DNA of 64,000 nucleotides from Sagittula marina (GTDB taxonomy: Bacteria > Pseudomonadota > Alphaproteobacteria > Rhodobacterales > Rhodobacteraceae): the NCBI RefSeq assembly GCF_014196795.1, contig NZ_JACIEJ010000014.1, positions 1 through 64,000 on the forward strand, read 5' to 3'. A model generated the notes under the pieces. That model had not been told where the DNA came from. It searched no databases and saw only the letters and a list, made by a program, of their open reading frames with translations. How positions within the stretch are numbered: position 1 is the stretch's first letter; the number at the start of each line of letters is the position of its first letter. Made by a program: the position numbers and the translations under genes. This document shows, in pieces, positions 24,389 to 34,433 of this stretch.

Positions 24389-24680
24389 ATCGTTTCTCCG
24401 CCTATTGTGATGAACGGCAGCTTTCACGGATAAAACCAAATATCGCGTTAAACCGTGCCGAAAGCCGAGAAAATTGGAACCACTTTTGCGCGGAAGGCGT
24501 TCTTACAGATGTGCGGCGAGATGCTTACTTCTGATGCAGTTTGGTCCCGCGAACTGGCAAACACATCGAAGTGGTCTAACATGCCTGACGGTGTTCCGCC
24601 TGCTCAGGTTGAAATTTTTACCCTAGGCTGTTAGACACAGCGTTCTGGCGTCACACAAATTAAAAAAATGAGGCAGCGCC
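24389..24680. other. Divergent intergenic region
   Basis: About 290 bases between the divergent MarR and Nudix genes. Nothing beyond presumed promoters is seen. Confidence 0.4.
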
Positions 24681-25169
24681 GTGCTGGAAAATTTTAAAAG
24701 TTTCTGGGGGGATTTCGTCCAACCCATTTATCAAAGACCGAAGCGATTGCAGCTTGCCGCGCTATGCTACCGTTTTCATGGCGATGAATTGCAAGTCCTT
24801 TTGATCACAAGTCGTGACACCGGGCGATGGGTTGTGCCCAAAGGCTGGCCAATGAAGGGCAAGGATTCCACTGGGACGGCTCTGCAAGAAGCCTGGGAAG
24901 AAGCCGGGGTGTTCGAGACGCGCGCGGTCGGCAAGCGGGCGCTAGGCAGCTTCGTTTATGAGAAGCGCCTGAAACGTGGCTGGAGCCAACCGATCGAAGT
25001 CTGGGTGTACTCTGCTGAAGTCGTGAAAATGTGTGCTGATTTTCCCGAGGCGCATGAGCGCAAGCTGCGCTGGTTTACCCCAGCAGAGGCTGCCGCACGG
25101 GTGCTGGAACCGGGGCTGAAGAAGCTCATTCTTGATTTCGATCCCAAGGTCACCCCTCAGAACACTTGA
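24681..25169 (+). CDS. Nudix hydrolase with variant Nudix box
   Basis: A 162-residue Nudix fold protein with RWVVPKGWPMKGK before the box. The box runs from the Gly of KGW to EEAGV. It keeps EAWEEAGV, but the usual Glu after the first Gly block is Lys and the Arg of the REUxEE core is Gln (LQEAWEEAG). The WVVPKG lead-in and size fit the diphosphoinositol-polyphosphate or diadenosine-polyphosphate branch. The start is GTG at 24681. It is separated from the phosphate transporter gene downstream by about 50 bases, so co-expression is possible. Confidence 0.85.
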   Translation: MLENFKSFWGDFVQPIYQRPKRLQLAALCYRFHGDELQVLLITSRDTGRWVVPKGWPMKGKDSTGTALQEAWEEAGVFETRAVGKRALGSFVYEKRLKRGWSQPIEVWVYSAEVVKMCADFPEAHERKLRWFTPAEAAARVLEPGLKKLILDFDPKVTPQNT

Positions 25170-25219
25170 GATAAAGCGCCTCAGTCGTTACTCCGCCCGG
25201 AACCGGAGCGGAGAACACT

Positions 25220-26707
25220 ATGACCGAGAAACGAGATTTTCAGGCCAATCACGCCGATACACTGGATCGCGACCTCGGGCGGCTATCTACGCTTGAGCAG
25301 GCCACGGCCTATGTGTCGCGTCCGATGGCGGGAAAGGGCGTTGCACTGGTCTTTATGGTGCTGGCTGCTTTGCTGGCGTCTATCGCCTTTGGCGGCTCCG
25401 ACAATACCATGGTCATCGTGATCGCCTCGGCCTTTGGTGCTTACATGGCGTTGAACATCGGCGCGAACGATGTGGCCAACAACATGGGGCCTGCGGTCGG
25501 GGCAAATGCGCTGACAATGGGTGGGGCGATTGCCATTGCCGCGATCTTTGAAAGCGCGGGCGCGATGCTGGCAGGCGGTGACGTGGTGGGCACCATCGCC
25601 AAGGGCATCGTCGCTCCGGAAGCCATGTCAGATGTGAACGTCTTCATTTGGGCGATGATGGCAGCGCTGCTGTCCTCGGCGCTTTGGGTGAACTTGGCCA
25701 CATGGATCGGCGCGCCGGTCTCTACCACGCACTCTGTCGTGGGGGGCGTTATGGGGGCAGGCATTGCTGCGGCCGGTTTTGGTGCGGTGGCATGGCCCAC
25801 TATGGGCAAGATTGCGGCCAGCTGGGTGATTTCACCTCTGCTCGGCGGCATAATCGCTGCAGCCTTCCTGTGGTTCATCAAGTCTCGCATCGTATATCAG
25901 GAAGACAAGATCGCAGCCGCGCGCCGCTGGGTGCCCGTATTGGTGGGCATCATGGCCGGATCCTTTTCCGCCTATCTCGCAATGAAGGGGCTCAAGAAGG
26001 TCGTCGATATCGACTTCACCACTGCGCTGGCCATCGGCGGAGCGCTGGGCGTGGTATTTTGGGCGGTGATGATTCCGGTGGTAAAGCGCCAGTCGAAAGG
26101 GCTGGAGAACCGGAACAAATCCCTGAAGGTGCTGTTTGGGGTGCCGTTGATCGTCTCTGCTGCGCTGCTGTCTTTTGCGCATGGGGCGAATGACGTGGCC
26201 AATGCGGTCGGCCCGCTGGCCGCGATTGTTGAAGCCTCACGCACGGGAACGTTCGGCGATGGCTTTGGTATTCCGCTGTGGGTGATGTTGATCGGGGCTT
26301 TCGGCATATCCTTTGGCCTGTTCCTGTTCGGTCCGAAGCTGATCCGTATCGTGGGGTCGCAGATCACAAAATTGAATCCGATGCGCGCCTATTGCGTCGC
26401 GCTGTCGGCTGCCATCACTGTGATCGTGGCGAGCTGGCTGGGCTTGCCGGTGTCCTCGACGCACATTGCGGTCGGCGCGGTCTTTGGTGTCGGATTTTTT
26501 CGTGAATGGGATTTCGAGCGGCGACTGAAACGCGCGCGCATGTCCATGCCAGAACGTCCCTCGCTCCCACGCGAAGAACGCCGCCGTCGAAAGTTGGTGC
26601 GCCGGTCGCACTTTTTGACCATCGCCGCCGCATGGGTGATAACGGTTCCTGCGGCAGCTGTGCTGTCGGCCATCGTGTTCCTGGGCATTCAGGCGATGGT
26701 TGGTTGA
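25220..26707 (+). CDS. Inorganic phosphate transporter, Pit family
   Basis: A 495-residue inner-membrane permease of the low-affinity phosphate family. The two internally repeated signatures are present: ALNIGANDVANNMGPAVGAN in the first half and FAHGANDVANAVGPLAAI in the second, each followed by VSTTHSVVGGVMG-like and VSSTHIAVGAVFG-like segments. About eleven transmembrane helices and a basic cytoplasmic loop near 440-465 are visible. The N terminus has about 40 hydrophilic residues before the first helix. No PhoU-like partner gene is adjacent. A strong hairpin follows. Confidence 0.93.
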   Translation: MTEKRDFQANHADTLDRDLGRLSTLEQATAYVSRPMAGKGVALVFMVLAALLASIAFGGSDNTMVIVIASAFGAYMALNIGANDVANNMGPAVGANALTMGGAIAIAAIFESAGAMLAGGDVVGTIAKGIVAPEAMSDVNVFIWAMMAALLSSALWVNLATWIGAPVSTTHSVVGGVMGAGIAAAGFGAVAWPTMGKIAASWVISPLLGGIIAAAFLWFIKSRIVYQEDKIAAARRWVPVLVGIMAGSFSAYLAMKGLKKVVDIDFTTALAIGGALGVVFWAVMIPVVKRQSKGLENRNKSLKVLFGVPLIVSAALLSFAHGANDVANAVGPLAAIVEASRTGTFGDGFGIPLWVMLIGAFGISFGLFLFGPKLIRIVGSQITKLNPMRAYCVALSAAITVIVASWLGLPVSSTHIAVGAVFGVGFFREWDFERRLKRARMSMPERPSLPREERRRRKLVRRSHFLTIAAAWVITVPAAAVLSAIVFLGIQAMVG

Positions 26708-26732
26708 GGCGACGAACGTCCCGTAAAATATG

Positions 26733-26758
26733 ATAGGGCGGGGAGATCCCCGCCCTAT
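26733..26758. terminator. Bidirectional terminator hairpin between convergent genes
   Basis: A nearly continuous palindrome: ATAGGGCGGGG and its complement CCCCGCCCTAT with a 4-base loop. It lies between the convergent pit and sdhE genes and probably stops both. Confidence 0.7.
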
Positions 26759-26777
26759 GCATAAGATGTCAGGCGTT

Positions 26778-27044
26778 TCAGCCGTTGGCAGCGACCGCTT
26801 TGATATCGGAAATCAGCGGGGCGTGTACGGCAGGCGCGGGTTTCTGGCCCGAAATCCATTGGTACAAATCTTGATCGTTCTCATCGAGAAGCGCTTCGTA
26901 GGCGTCGAGCCCCGCAGTGTCCATCGCTGTCAGGCGCGCTTCGGCGTAGCGGATCAGGATGATATCCATCTCCTTGGTGCCGCGTCGCATTGAGCGCATG
27001 TTCAGACGTTTGATGCGGATATCGCGGGTCTCTTCGTCGGTCAC
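26778..27044 (-). CDS. sdhE: Succinate dehydrogenase assembly factor SdhE (Sdh5/YgfY family)
   Basis: An 88-residue helical protein. The family core is RIKRLNMRSMRRGTKEMDI, with the conserved Arg-Gly-x-x-Glu (RGTKE) needed for flavin attachment to SdhA, followed by LDAYEALLDENDQDLYQWI. It helps covalent FAD binding by succinate dehydrogenase. The start at 27044 overlaps the stop of the upstream XRE gene as ATGA, so the two are translated together. There are no sdh structural genes in the window. Confidence 0.9.
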   Translation of the reverse strand: MTDEETRDIRIKRLNMRSMRRGTKEMDIILIRYAEARLTAMDTAGLDAYEALLDENDQDLYQWISGQKPAPAVHAPLISDIKAVAANG

Positions 27045-27436
27045 AGCTGACCTTCCTCCTTAAGCTTGGCACGCAGCTGTTTTTCGATCTGCGCAATCTT
27101 CTCGACCCTTTGCAGGATCTGGGCGCGCAAGGTTCTCAACTCAAGAAAAAGCGCGTTGACGTCCTCGGACAGTGTACCATCTTCGGGATTGTTGACGCCA
27201 TCGCCTTCGCCGTTGATGAGCCACATCATCGAAACATTGAGTATACCGGCCAGCATCTGCAGCCTGTTTGCGCGCGGTTCCGCGTGATCATCTTCCCACG
27301 CCTGGATGGTCTTTGTTTTCAGGCCGAGCCGTTTTGCCAGACTTTCCTGCGTCATGCTTTGGGCCTCGCGCGCCGCCGCAAGGCGGTCGCCAAGCGTTGC
27401 CACATCGGGGCCGTACCAGTCAGTGTCATTTGCCAT
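27041..27436 (-). CDS. XRE-family transcriptional regulator
   Basis: 131 residues: a Cro/C1 helix-turn-helix (LGDRLAAAREAQSMTQESLAKRL to NRLQMLAGILNVSMMWLING) and a C-terminal coiled coil (LFLELRTLRAQILQRVEKIAQIEKQLRAKLKEE) probably for oligomerisation. The ribosome site AAGGGAGAA precedes the ATG at 27436. It overlaps sdhE and is divergent from the aminotransferase gene at 27528. Its target is unknown; a role in controlling respiratory flavoprotein assembly would be inference from the linkage only. Confidence 0.88.
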   Translation of the reverse strand: MANDTDWYGPDVATLGDRLAAAREAQSMTQESLAKRLGLKTKTIQAWEDDHAEPRANRLQMLAGILNVSMMWLINGEGDGVNNPEDGTLSEDVNALFLELRTLRAQILQRVEKIAQIEKQLRAKLKEEGQL

Positions 27437-27503
27437 TCGTTATTCTCCCTTGCGTCGCCGCTTGAACGGGGGTGGGGTGAAGCCTAAGACAGGCAGCGCC
27501 TGA

Positions 27504-29127
<1,624 letters not shown>

Positions 29128-29156
29128 GGCCCAAATGGGTGATTCTGCCCTGTTTG

Positions 29157-29200
29157 CGAGTGGTTCGCCTGAAACTTGTGCGTTTCAGGTGGGCTGCTCG
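29157..29200. repeat. Extended stem-loop
   Basis: Inner arms CCTGAAAC (29168-29175) and GTTTCAGG (29182-29189) are perfectly paired, with outer GCGAG and CTCGC arms a few bases further out. It lies 30-70 bases after the 132-residue gene's stop. There is no T-run, so its role (RNA structure or terminator) is open. Confidence 0.5.
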
Positions 29201-29671
29201 CAGTTTGGCGCATAAACGCCGCTTTCGGGAAGGTTTTGCTGTTTTCTCCGCATCACTTTTGAGAAATGATCGATTCATGCGAAGATCTTCATCCTATGAA
29301 GGCGGTAAAGACCATCCCGGCCATGCGGCCGCTCCTCCGCTCTGTCCTCCTCAGTTTCCGCTGTCGCCTGAAGCTGTGCGTGATCTTTTGGATGACGAGC
29401 TGTCTTAGGTGATTGGTCCCGTGAGCCATCGGACCGGATTTCGGATGAAGCTATTTGGATTTAAGGCGCCGTTTTTTTGTATCCATGAGGGGCGACCCCT
29501 GTTTGTCGTTGGTTCAAGGCGGCGATAGACGAGGGGTTTGGCCCACCAGCAAAGCTGCAAACGAGGATGGCTCAGACGACGTCCGCGCATCTGGTCGAGG
29601 TTGCCGTTTCGGTATCATTTAACGGATAATCGTTGCCGACGCCAGTGCGGCTTTGCTGATCTTTTGCCTTT

Positions 29672-29705
29672 GTGACGTTGTGCAGCGTCATGGCGCTGCC
29701 GTCAC
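29672..29705. repeat. Imperfect stem-loop
   Basis: GTGAC and GCAGCG pair with CGCTGC and GTCAC across a 6-base loop, with an asymmetric internal bulge. It might be part of a small RNA or leader. No further support is visible. Confidence 0.35.
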
Positions 29706-29942
29706 GAACTTGGTCCGCAAGGGTCCGTTCAAAGCTGGGAAACGCGTCGCACCATCACTCCATAGAGCATTCATCCAGCCGCAGGTCAGGCCAGAAACAG
29801 TTGGTAAATTGATCCCAATTCGGAAACAATTTCCGCGACTTCTTTGGAAAAGACAGGAAGAAATTGACTTGCCCACAGGGGCTGTTAGCTTTCCCGAAGG
29901 GATTTCTGCGAGTCACCGTTTTTAGTCACCATGGGGGACATT

Positions 29943-30254
29943 ATGAGACTTCTTTCCGCGGCCGTGGCCGCCTTTGCGCTTTCTGGCACCGCTGCTTTCG
30001 CTTGGGGCGATATGTATATGGGCGATGCGACCAATAACCCGAATTCCAACATGCTTCAGCACGCGTATCATGCACCAAACTACTGCCCGGCTGGGCTTCA
30101 GCCGGTGCTGGTTGGCGGCGTCGTCTGCTGTGGCAATGCAAACGCCGGTCCTTATGTGAACCGTGCGGGCGCGACACGTAAGGTTTATCACAAGCCCGCC
30201 GCGGCGCCGCGCGCATACGCGCCCGCAGGCACCAAGGGCGTGGTTTACCGCTAA
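29943..30254 (+). CDS. Small secreted protein of unknown function
   Basis: 103 residues. A signal peptide (MRLLSAAVAAFALSGTAAFA) precedes a short mature protein beginning WGDMYMGDATNNPNSNM. The middle holds three Cys (NYCPAGLQ and GVVCCGN), and the tail is rich in Ala, Pro, Tyr and basic residues. GGGGGA lies just before the ATG. A strong terminator follows, so it is transcribed alone. No family is recognised. The composition suggests a periplasmic or secreted structural peptide. Confidence 0.65.
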   Translation: MRLLSAAVAAFALSGTAAFAWGDMYMGDATNNPNSNMLQHAYHAPNYCPAGLQPVLVGGVVCCGNANAGPYVNRAGATRKVYHKPAAAPRAYAPAGTKGVVYR

Positions 30255-30317
30255 GATAAAAGCTCCCTCTGCCGGAGAGTTTTACGCCAAAAAGGGATGA
30301 ACCCTTGGCAATTCCTG

Positions 30318-30353
30318 TCAGGCCGCGTATAGGCGCGGCCTGATTTCTTTTTG
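30318..30353 (+). terminator. Intrinsic terminator
   Basis: Perfect 10-bp stem TCAGGCCGCG (30318-30327) and CGCGGCCTGA (30334-30343), a 6-base loop, then TTTCTTTTTG. It ends the transcript of the small secreted protein gene. Confidence 0.85.
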
Positions 30354-30371
30354 TTGTCTGGAGGCAGGATC

Positions 30372-31163
30372 ATGCAGGGCACCGCGAATCTCAACATTAT
30401 GATGAAGGCGGCGCGCAAGGCAGCACGGTCTCTGGTCAAGGACTTCCGCGAGGTTGAAAACCTCCAGGTGTCCATGAAAGGCGCTGGCGATTTCGTGACC
30501 CGCGCCGACCTGGCGTCCGAAGCCATCCTCAAAGAAGAGCTGATGGGCGCACGCCCGACCTACGGCTGGCTTGGCGAAGAAAGCGGCGAGATCGCTGGTG
30601 AAGACCCGACCCGGCGCTGGATCGTCGATCCGTTGGACGGAACCACCAATTTCCTCCACGGCCTGCCGCATTGGGCGATTTCCATCGCGTTGGAACACAA
30701 GGGCCAGATCGTGTCTGCCGTCGTGTACGATGCCGCCAAGGACGAAATGTTCTATGCTGAAAAGGGGTCGGGCGCCTGGCTCAATGACTCCAAACGCCTG
30801 CGCGTCTCCGGGCGCCGCCGTATGGTAGAGGCACTTTTTGCCACTGGGGTGCCATTCGGCGCAAAGCGGACTTTGCCCGCTACGCTCAAGGACCTTGCGC
30901 GACTGATGCCGGAATGTGCCGGCGTACGTCGCTCCGGCGCGGCCTCTTTGGATCTGGCCTATGTGGCGGCCGGCCGCTTCGATGGATATTGGGAGCGTGA
31001 GCTTAGCCTGCACGATTTTGCAGCGGGCTACCTGATTGCCAAGGAAGCGGGTGCGATCGTCGAAGGCGTGCGCGAAGGGCAAGATCCTTTCGAGACGAAA
31101 ACCATCCTCTGCGCGAACAACGATATCTTCAGCAGCTTTGCGCGGGTTCTGCGGTCGGAGTGA
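30372..31163 (+). CDS. suhB: Inositol monophosphatase family protein
   Basis: A 263-residue Mg-dependent phosphatase of the SuhB/IMPase family. The metal and active-site motifs are GEESGE (about 69-74), WIVDPLDGTTNF (about 84-95) and the C-terminal RSGAASLDLAYVAAGRFDGYWE. The start at 30372 follows GGAGG; an in-frame ATG 21 bases earlier is not needed. It hydrolyses inositol-1-phosphate or similar, and SuhB also assists rRNA transcription in some bacteria. The terminator on each side makes it a single-gene unit. Confidence 0.9.
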   Translation: MQGTANLNIMMKAARKAARSLVKDFREVENLQVSMKGAGDFVTRADLASEAILKEELMGARPTYGWLGEESGEIAGEDPTRRWIVDPLDGTTNFLHGLPHWAISIALEHKGQIVSAVVYDAAKDEMFYAEKGSGAWLNDSKRLRVSGRRRMVEALFATGVPFGAKRTLPATLKDLARLMPECAGVRRSGAASLDLAYVAAGRFDGYWERELSLHDFAAGYLIAKEAGAIVEGVREGQDPFETKTILCANNDIFSSFARVLRSE

Positions 31164-31244
31164 ACGGCCAGGCGTTCTGCCCATGGTCCACATAGGGAAT
31201 TCCGGCGCAGAAATACCTATCTAACGCAGCTGATGGCACAAACA

Positions 31245-31278
31245 TCCCGCACCGGTCGCCCGGCGCGGGATTTTCTTT
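31245..31278 (+). terminator. Intrinsic terminator of suhB
   Basis: TCCCGCACCGG (31245-31255) and CCGGCGCGGGA (31260-31270), one mismatch, a 4-base loop, then TTTTCTTT. Confidence 0.8.
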
Positions 31279-31467
31279 GCTCACGGTAATCTTGTTTGTT
31301 GCCTATCACGCGCTGCCTGCTTGGCTGAGCACAGCTGGCGGCAACGGCATTTTCGGGCAGGATCGGGGCAGGTCCTGTATCGACAGAACCATTTGGTCGA
31401 GCCGGAAAATCGCAGATGAAGAGGCGACCAGATGGTCATCGCCTGCAGCTAGGGCCATCATCGTGAA

Positions 31468-31499
31468 AACAGCCCCGGCACTGTTGCGCCGGAGCTGTT
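31468..31499 (-). terminator. Intrinsic terminator of phoX
   Basis: AACAGCCCCGGC pairs with GCCGGAGCTGTT with one mismatch. On the minus strand the stem is followed by TTTTC, 24 bases after the phoX stop. Confidence 0.7.
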
Positions 31500-31522
31500 C
31501 CTTTCGTGGTCGATCAATGTGA

Positions 31523-33406
31523 TCAGCCGATTACGGAACCGTCTTCACGCCATACGGCGACCACGGAGGAGCGGGGCTTGCCGTCACCGTCCGGCCATGC
31601 GCCGCCCGGATGCTGGACGCCGACAAACGCTGTCTTGCCGTCCAGCGACCAGCACAGGCCGGTGACTTCCGCGCCGTTTGGCACAGTCATGAAGCGGGCG
31701 ATTTCGCCGGTTTCCGGGTTGCCCACCAGCATCTGGTTGTTGCCTTGCCCTTCGAACTCGCCTTCGTTGCTGTCGTCGCCGTCAGTCTGGATCCACAGCA
31801 TGCCGTCAGAGGAGAAGGCCATGCCATCGGGCGAGTTGAACATGTTGCCCTTGGTGACGTTGTCCGAGCCTGCATAGACGTTGTCGTAGACGGTCGGGTT
31901 GCCGGCCATCACGTACAGGTCCCACGTGAAGTCGTCCGCCGCGTGATTGCCATCCGCCGGGGTCCAGCGGGCGATTTGACCGAAGTTGTTGGTCTCGCGT
32001 GGGTTGACCGCGTTGACAGATGTGTCGTCGCCGCCGGCGTTCGGCTTCACGCCACGGTTCTTGTTGTTGGTGAGCGCGACGTAGGCCTCTGGCTTGGTTG
32101 GGTTGGCCGCGACCCACTCCGGGCGGTCCATGGTCGTGCCGCCAGCCGCCGAGGCTGCCATGCGGGTGAAGGCGAGGATTTCGGCAGCGTTCATGCCCGT
32201 GGTTTCCGGCGTCAGCGCCAGCCACTCACCGGTCTGGTCGTCGTGGAACTTCGCCACATAGAGCGTGCCATCATTGAGCAGCTCGCCTCCGTCCTGACCT
32301 TCTTCCCACGTGCCGTTGGACACGTAGCGGTACAGGTATTCGCCGCGTTCGTCGTCGCCCAGGTAGACCACGATGCGCCCGTCAGAGGCCTGCACCATCT
32401 CGGCATTCTCGTGCTTGAAACGGCCCAGTGCAGTGCGCTTGATCGGAGTCGAGGAAGCGTCAGCCGGGTTGATTTCGGTGACGAAGCCGTGGCGGTGCGG
32501 TTCGTTCGGCTCTTTCGACAGGTCGTAGCGATCGTCGAACTTTTCGTAAGCGTAGCGGCCTTCGCCACCGATGCCGTAACGGCTGTAACCTTCGCCCTCG
32601 GGCATGTCACCGGTCGCGCCGAAGTATCCGTTGAAGTTTTCTTCGCAGGTCAGGTAGGTGCCCCAAAGCGTCTTGCCCGAACCACAGTTGTTCATGGTCC
32701 CCTTGACGGTCATGCCCTCGGGATCTGCGTTGGTTTTCACCAGATCATGACCGGCCAACGGGCCTGCGAGGGTCATCTCAGTCTCATGCGTGATGCGGCG
32801 GTTGTAGGGGCTGTCCTTGACCACTTCGTAGCCATTGTCGCCCTTTGTGATTTCCATGACCGTGACGCCCTGGAAGTTCTTGAGGATCTGCACTTCGTCA
32901 GCGGTTTGCGGCACGCCTTCGGAGGCCTCAGGCAGGTTGATCTTGGGGTTCACGTATTCAGAGTTGACGGCGATGACTTCTTTGCCGTCCACGTCGAACA
33001 GCTCCATGCCGTCGGTATTCTCGCCAAACACCTTGTCGGACATGTCGACAGAGACGAGGCCGTCCTGATAGGCGTCATCTGCTTCGGACCACAGCGCGTC
33101 GCCCCAGCGCACAAGGACCTTGTGCTGATAGCCGTCGGGCAGGTGGATCTGGTGGTCGGTGGAAATGTCGATGGCGTCGAAGGCAAAGCCGCCGTGCGCT
33201 TCGGCACGGGCCGCAGTGGTGGAGCCAAGCAGCCCAGCGGTGCCGAACACGGCCGCGCCAGACCCAAAGGCCAGTGCGCCGCCGAGGAAGCCACGGCGAG
33301 ACACAGCGCGTTCGACCACGGCGTCGAAATCATTGGTGTCAGGGCGCGGATCGCGGTGTTCGTCGAATTCGTCCCAGGACAGATCGATAAGGGTCTTGTC
33401 GGTCAT
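31523..33406 (-). CDS. phoX: PhoX-type alkaline phosphatase, Tat-exported
   Basis: A 627-residue calcium- and iron-dependent phosphomonoesterase of the PhoX (DUF839) family. It releases phosphate from organic esters in the periplasm or outside the cell. A long N-terminal region ends in the twin-arginine signal AVSRRGFLGGALAFGSGAA (about 50-68) with cleavage near ARA/EAHGGF. Family landmarks include CGSGKTLWGTYLTCEENF, GWVTEINP-like GFVTEINPAD, and near the C terminus FNSPDGMAFSSDGMLWIQTDG. The start at 33406 follows GAGGAAT. A Pho-box-like array lies about 85 bases upstream. It is a single-gene unit. Confidence 0.93.
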   Translation of the reverse strand: MTDKTLIDLSWDEFDEHRDPRPDTNDFDAVVERAVSRRGFLGGALAFGSGAAVFGTAGLLGSTTAARAEAHGGFAFDAIDISTDHQIHLPDGYQHKVLVRWGDALWSEADDAYQDGLVSVDMSDKVFGENTDGMELFDVDGKEVIAVNSEYVNPKINLPEASEGVPQTADEVQILKNFQGVTVMEITKGDNGYEVVKDSPYNRRITHETEMTLAGPLAGHDLVKTNADPEGMTVKGTMNNCGSGKTLWGTYLTCEENFNGYFGATGDMPEGEGYSRYGIGGEGRYAYEKFDDRYDLSKEPNEPHRHGFVTEINPADASSTPIKRTALGRFKHENAEMVQASDGRIVVYLGDDERGEYLYRYVSNGTWEEGQDGGELLNDGTLYVAKFHDDQTGEWLALTPETTGMNAAEILAFTRMAASAAGGTTMDRPEWVAANPTKPEAYVALTNNKNRGVKPNAGGDDTSVNAVNPRETNNFGQIARWTPADGNHAADDFTWDLYVMAGNPTVYDNVYAGSDNVTKGNMFNSPDGMAFSSDGMLWIQTDGDDSNEGEFEGQGNNQMLVGNPETGEIARFMTVPNGAEVTGLCWSLDGKTAFVGVQHPGGAWPDGDGKPRSSVVAVWREDGSVIG

Positions 33407-33489
33407 TGTGCATTCCTCGCTGGCAATGTCGCTTGCGGAACTGTCGCCCCGTCTGCGAGCCGCGCTAAAGGACGGGTGCAAAACAACCG

Positions 33490-33518
33490 TAACACTTTGT
33501 TGAAGCTTTTGTGACGCA
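33490..33518 (-). promoter_or_regulatory. Candidate Pho box upstream of phoX
   Basis: On the minus strand three 7-base units, GCGTCAC, GCTTCAA and GTGTTAC, occur at an exact 11-base period with 4-base spacers. This is the geometry of PhoB sites, whose consensus unit is CTGTCAT. Individual matches are imperfect (two to four bases each). Its place 84 bases before a phosphatase ATG supports it. Confidence 0.45.
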
Positions 33519-33711
33519 GGCTTTGCTTTCCGGAAAACTTCCACTTGGATCCGCCAAAACCTTCACCAACCGATCGGTTGTTTTTCTCCTGCGGTCCGCT
33601 CTGATGTGGTTTTAAATCCTGAGCGGTTTTGCTGCACAAAACCTTTGAACGGGAGCCTCCGCCGTTCTCCGATCTGGTTTGCGCAAAATGGCACGCACAT
33701 CATTAAAAACT

Positions 33712-33736
33712 AAAAAAGGGGCATTTCTGCCCCTTT
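33712..33736 (-). terminator. Intrinsic terminator of fabA
   Basis: AAAGGGGCA and TGCCCCTTT form a perfect stem with a 4-base loop. On the minus strand it continues into TTTTTTAG, 32 bases after the fabA stop. Confidence 0.85.
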
Positions 33737-33767
33737 CGTGTCATCGACGCTGGAATGTGGTGAGCTG

Positions 33768-34277
33768 TCAGCTTTCGCTCAGAGCCACTTTCATACCGGT
33801 GACCTGATAGATGACTTCGCCATCTGCTTCGACGATGCCGTCTGCGACGCCCATGGTCAGGCGACGGGTTTGCACAGCCTTGGTGAAGTCTATTTTGTAG
33901 GTCAGCATCTTGCGGTCAGGGCGAACCATGCCGGTCAGCTTCACCTCGCCCACGCCCAGCGCGTAGCCACGGCCTTTCCAGCCCCGCCAGCCGAGGTTGA
34001 ACCCTGTCAATTGCCATAGGCCATCCAGACCGAGGCAGCCAGGCATGATCGGGTTGCCGGGAAAGTGGCAGTCAAAGAACCACAGGTCCGGCGTGATGTC
34101 GAATTCGGCCAGAATGTGTCCCTTGCCGTGCGCGCCGCCGTCAGAAGAGACATCGGTGATGCGGTCCATCATAAGCATAGGCGGTGCGGGAAGCTGTGCG
34201 TTGCCTTCGCCGAACAGCTCGCCACGGGCGCATTTCAGCAGGTCGTCCTTGTCGAAGCTGGTGGGATAGTCGGACAT
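33768..34277 (-). CDS. fabA: 3-hydroxydecanoyl-ACP dehydratase/isomerase
   Basis: A 169-residue hot-dog-fold enzyme that dehydrates 3-hydroxydecanoyl-ACP and isomerises the trans-2 to the cis-3 product, the branch point to unsaturated fatty acids. The catalytic His is in [22 protein letters not shown] (about 69-90), where the Asp of GLDGLW completes the dyad. The start at 34277 (MSDYPTSF) has GGGGGA upstream. Its usual partner fabB is not adjacent but lies 8.4 kb away on the other strand. It is divergent from irr. Confidence 0.95.
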   Translation of the reverse strand: MSDYPTSFDKDDLLKCARGELFGEGNAQLPAPPMLMMDRITDVSSDGGAHGKGHILAEFDITPDLWFFDCHFPGNPIMPGCLGLDGLWQLTGFNLGWRGWKGRGYALGVGEVKLTGMVRPDRKMLTYKIDFTKAVQTRRLTMGVADGIVEADGEVIYQVTGMKVALSES

Positions 34278-34433
34278 CGCGGAAGTCCCCCTCATCATAA
34301 GCCGTGTCAGAAAGTCCGGCACCGTCTACCACCGGGGTCGCGTGCCATGCAAGCGCAACCCAACCGCGTTCGATGCCCTTTGTCCGTGAAAGGAATTGAA
34401 ATCACCCCCACATGCGCCCTATATATTAGCTTG

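Larger units (their letters stand above)
29128..29942. other. Long intergenic region without a supported gene
   Basis: About 815 bases. Several short open frames are present on both strands, but none has a good start, a ribosome site and family similarity together. Two extended hairpins (29157-29200 and 29672-29705) are listed separately. The length is unusual for this dense genome and leaves room for a small RNA or a decayed gene. Confidence 0.5.
31164..31522. other. Intergenic region holding two convergent terminators
   Basis: About 360 bases between the convergent suhB and phoX genes. It contains the terminators at 31245-31278 and 31468-31499. No gene is supported in between. Confidence 0.5.
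33407..33767. other. phoX promoter region
   Basis: About 360 bases between phoX and fabA, both on the minus strand. It holds the candidate Pho box (33490-33518) and the fabA terminator (33712-33736). No further gene is seen. Confidence 0.5.

Noticed and set aside
29278-29408. Short plus-strand frame ending LSPEAVRDLLDDELS
   Set aside because: The tail looks protein-like, but there is no ribosome site or family match, so it was not called.
31610-33514. A 634-codon open frame antisense to phoX
   Set aside because: It mirrors the GC-rich third positions of phoX, has no ribosome site or family similarity, and phoX itself is unmistakable.
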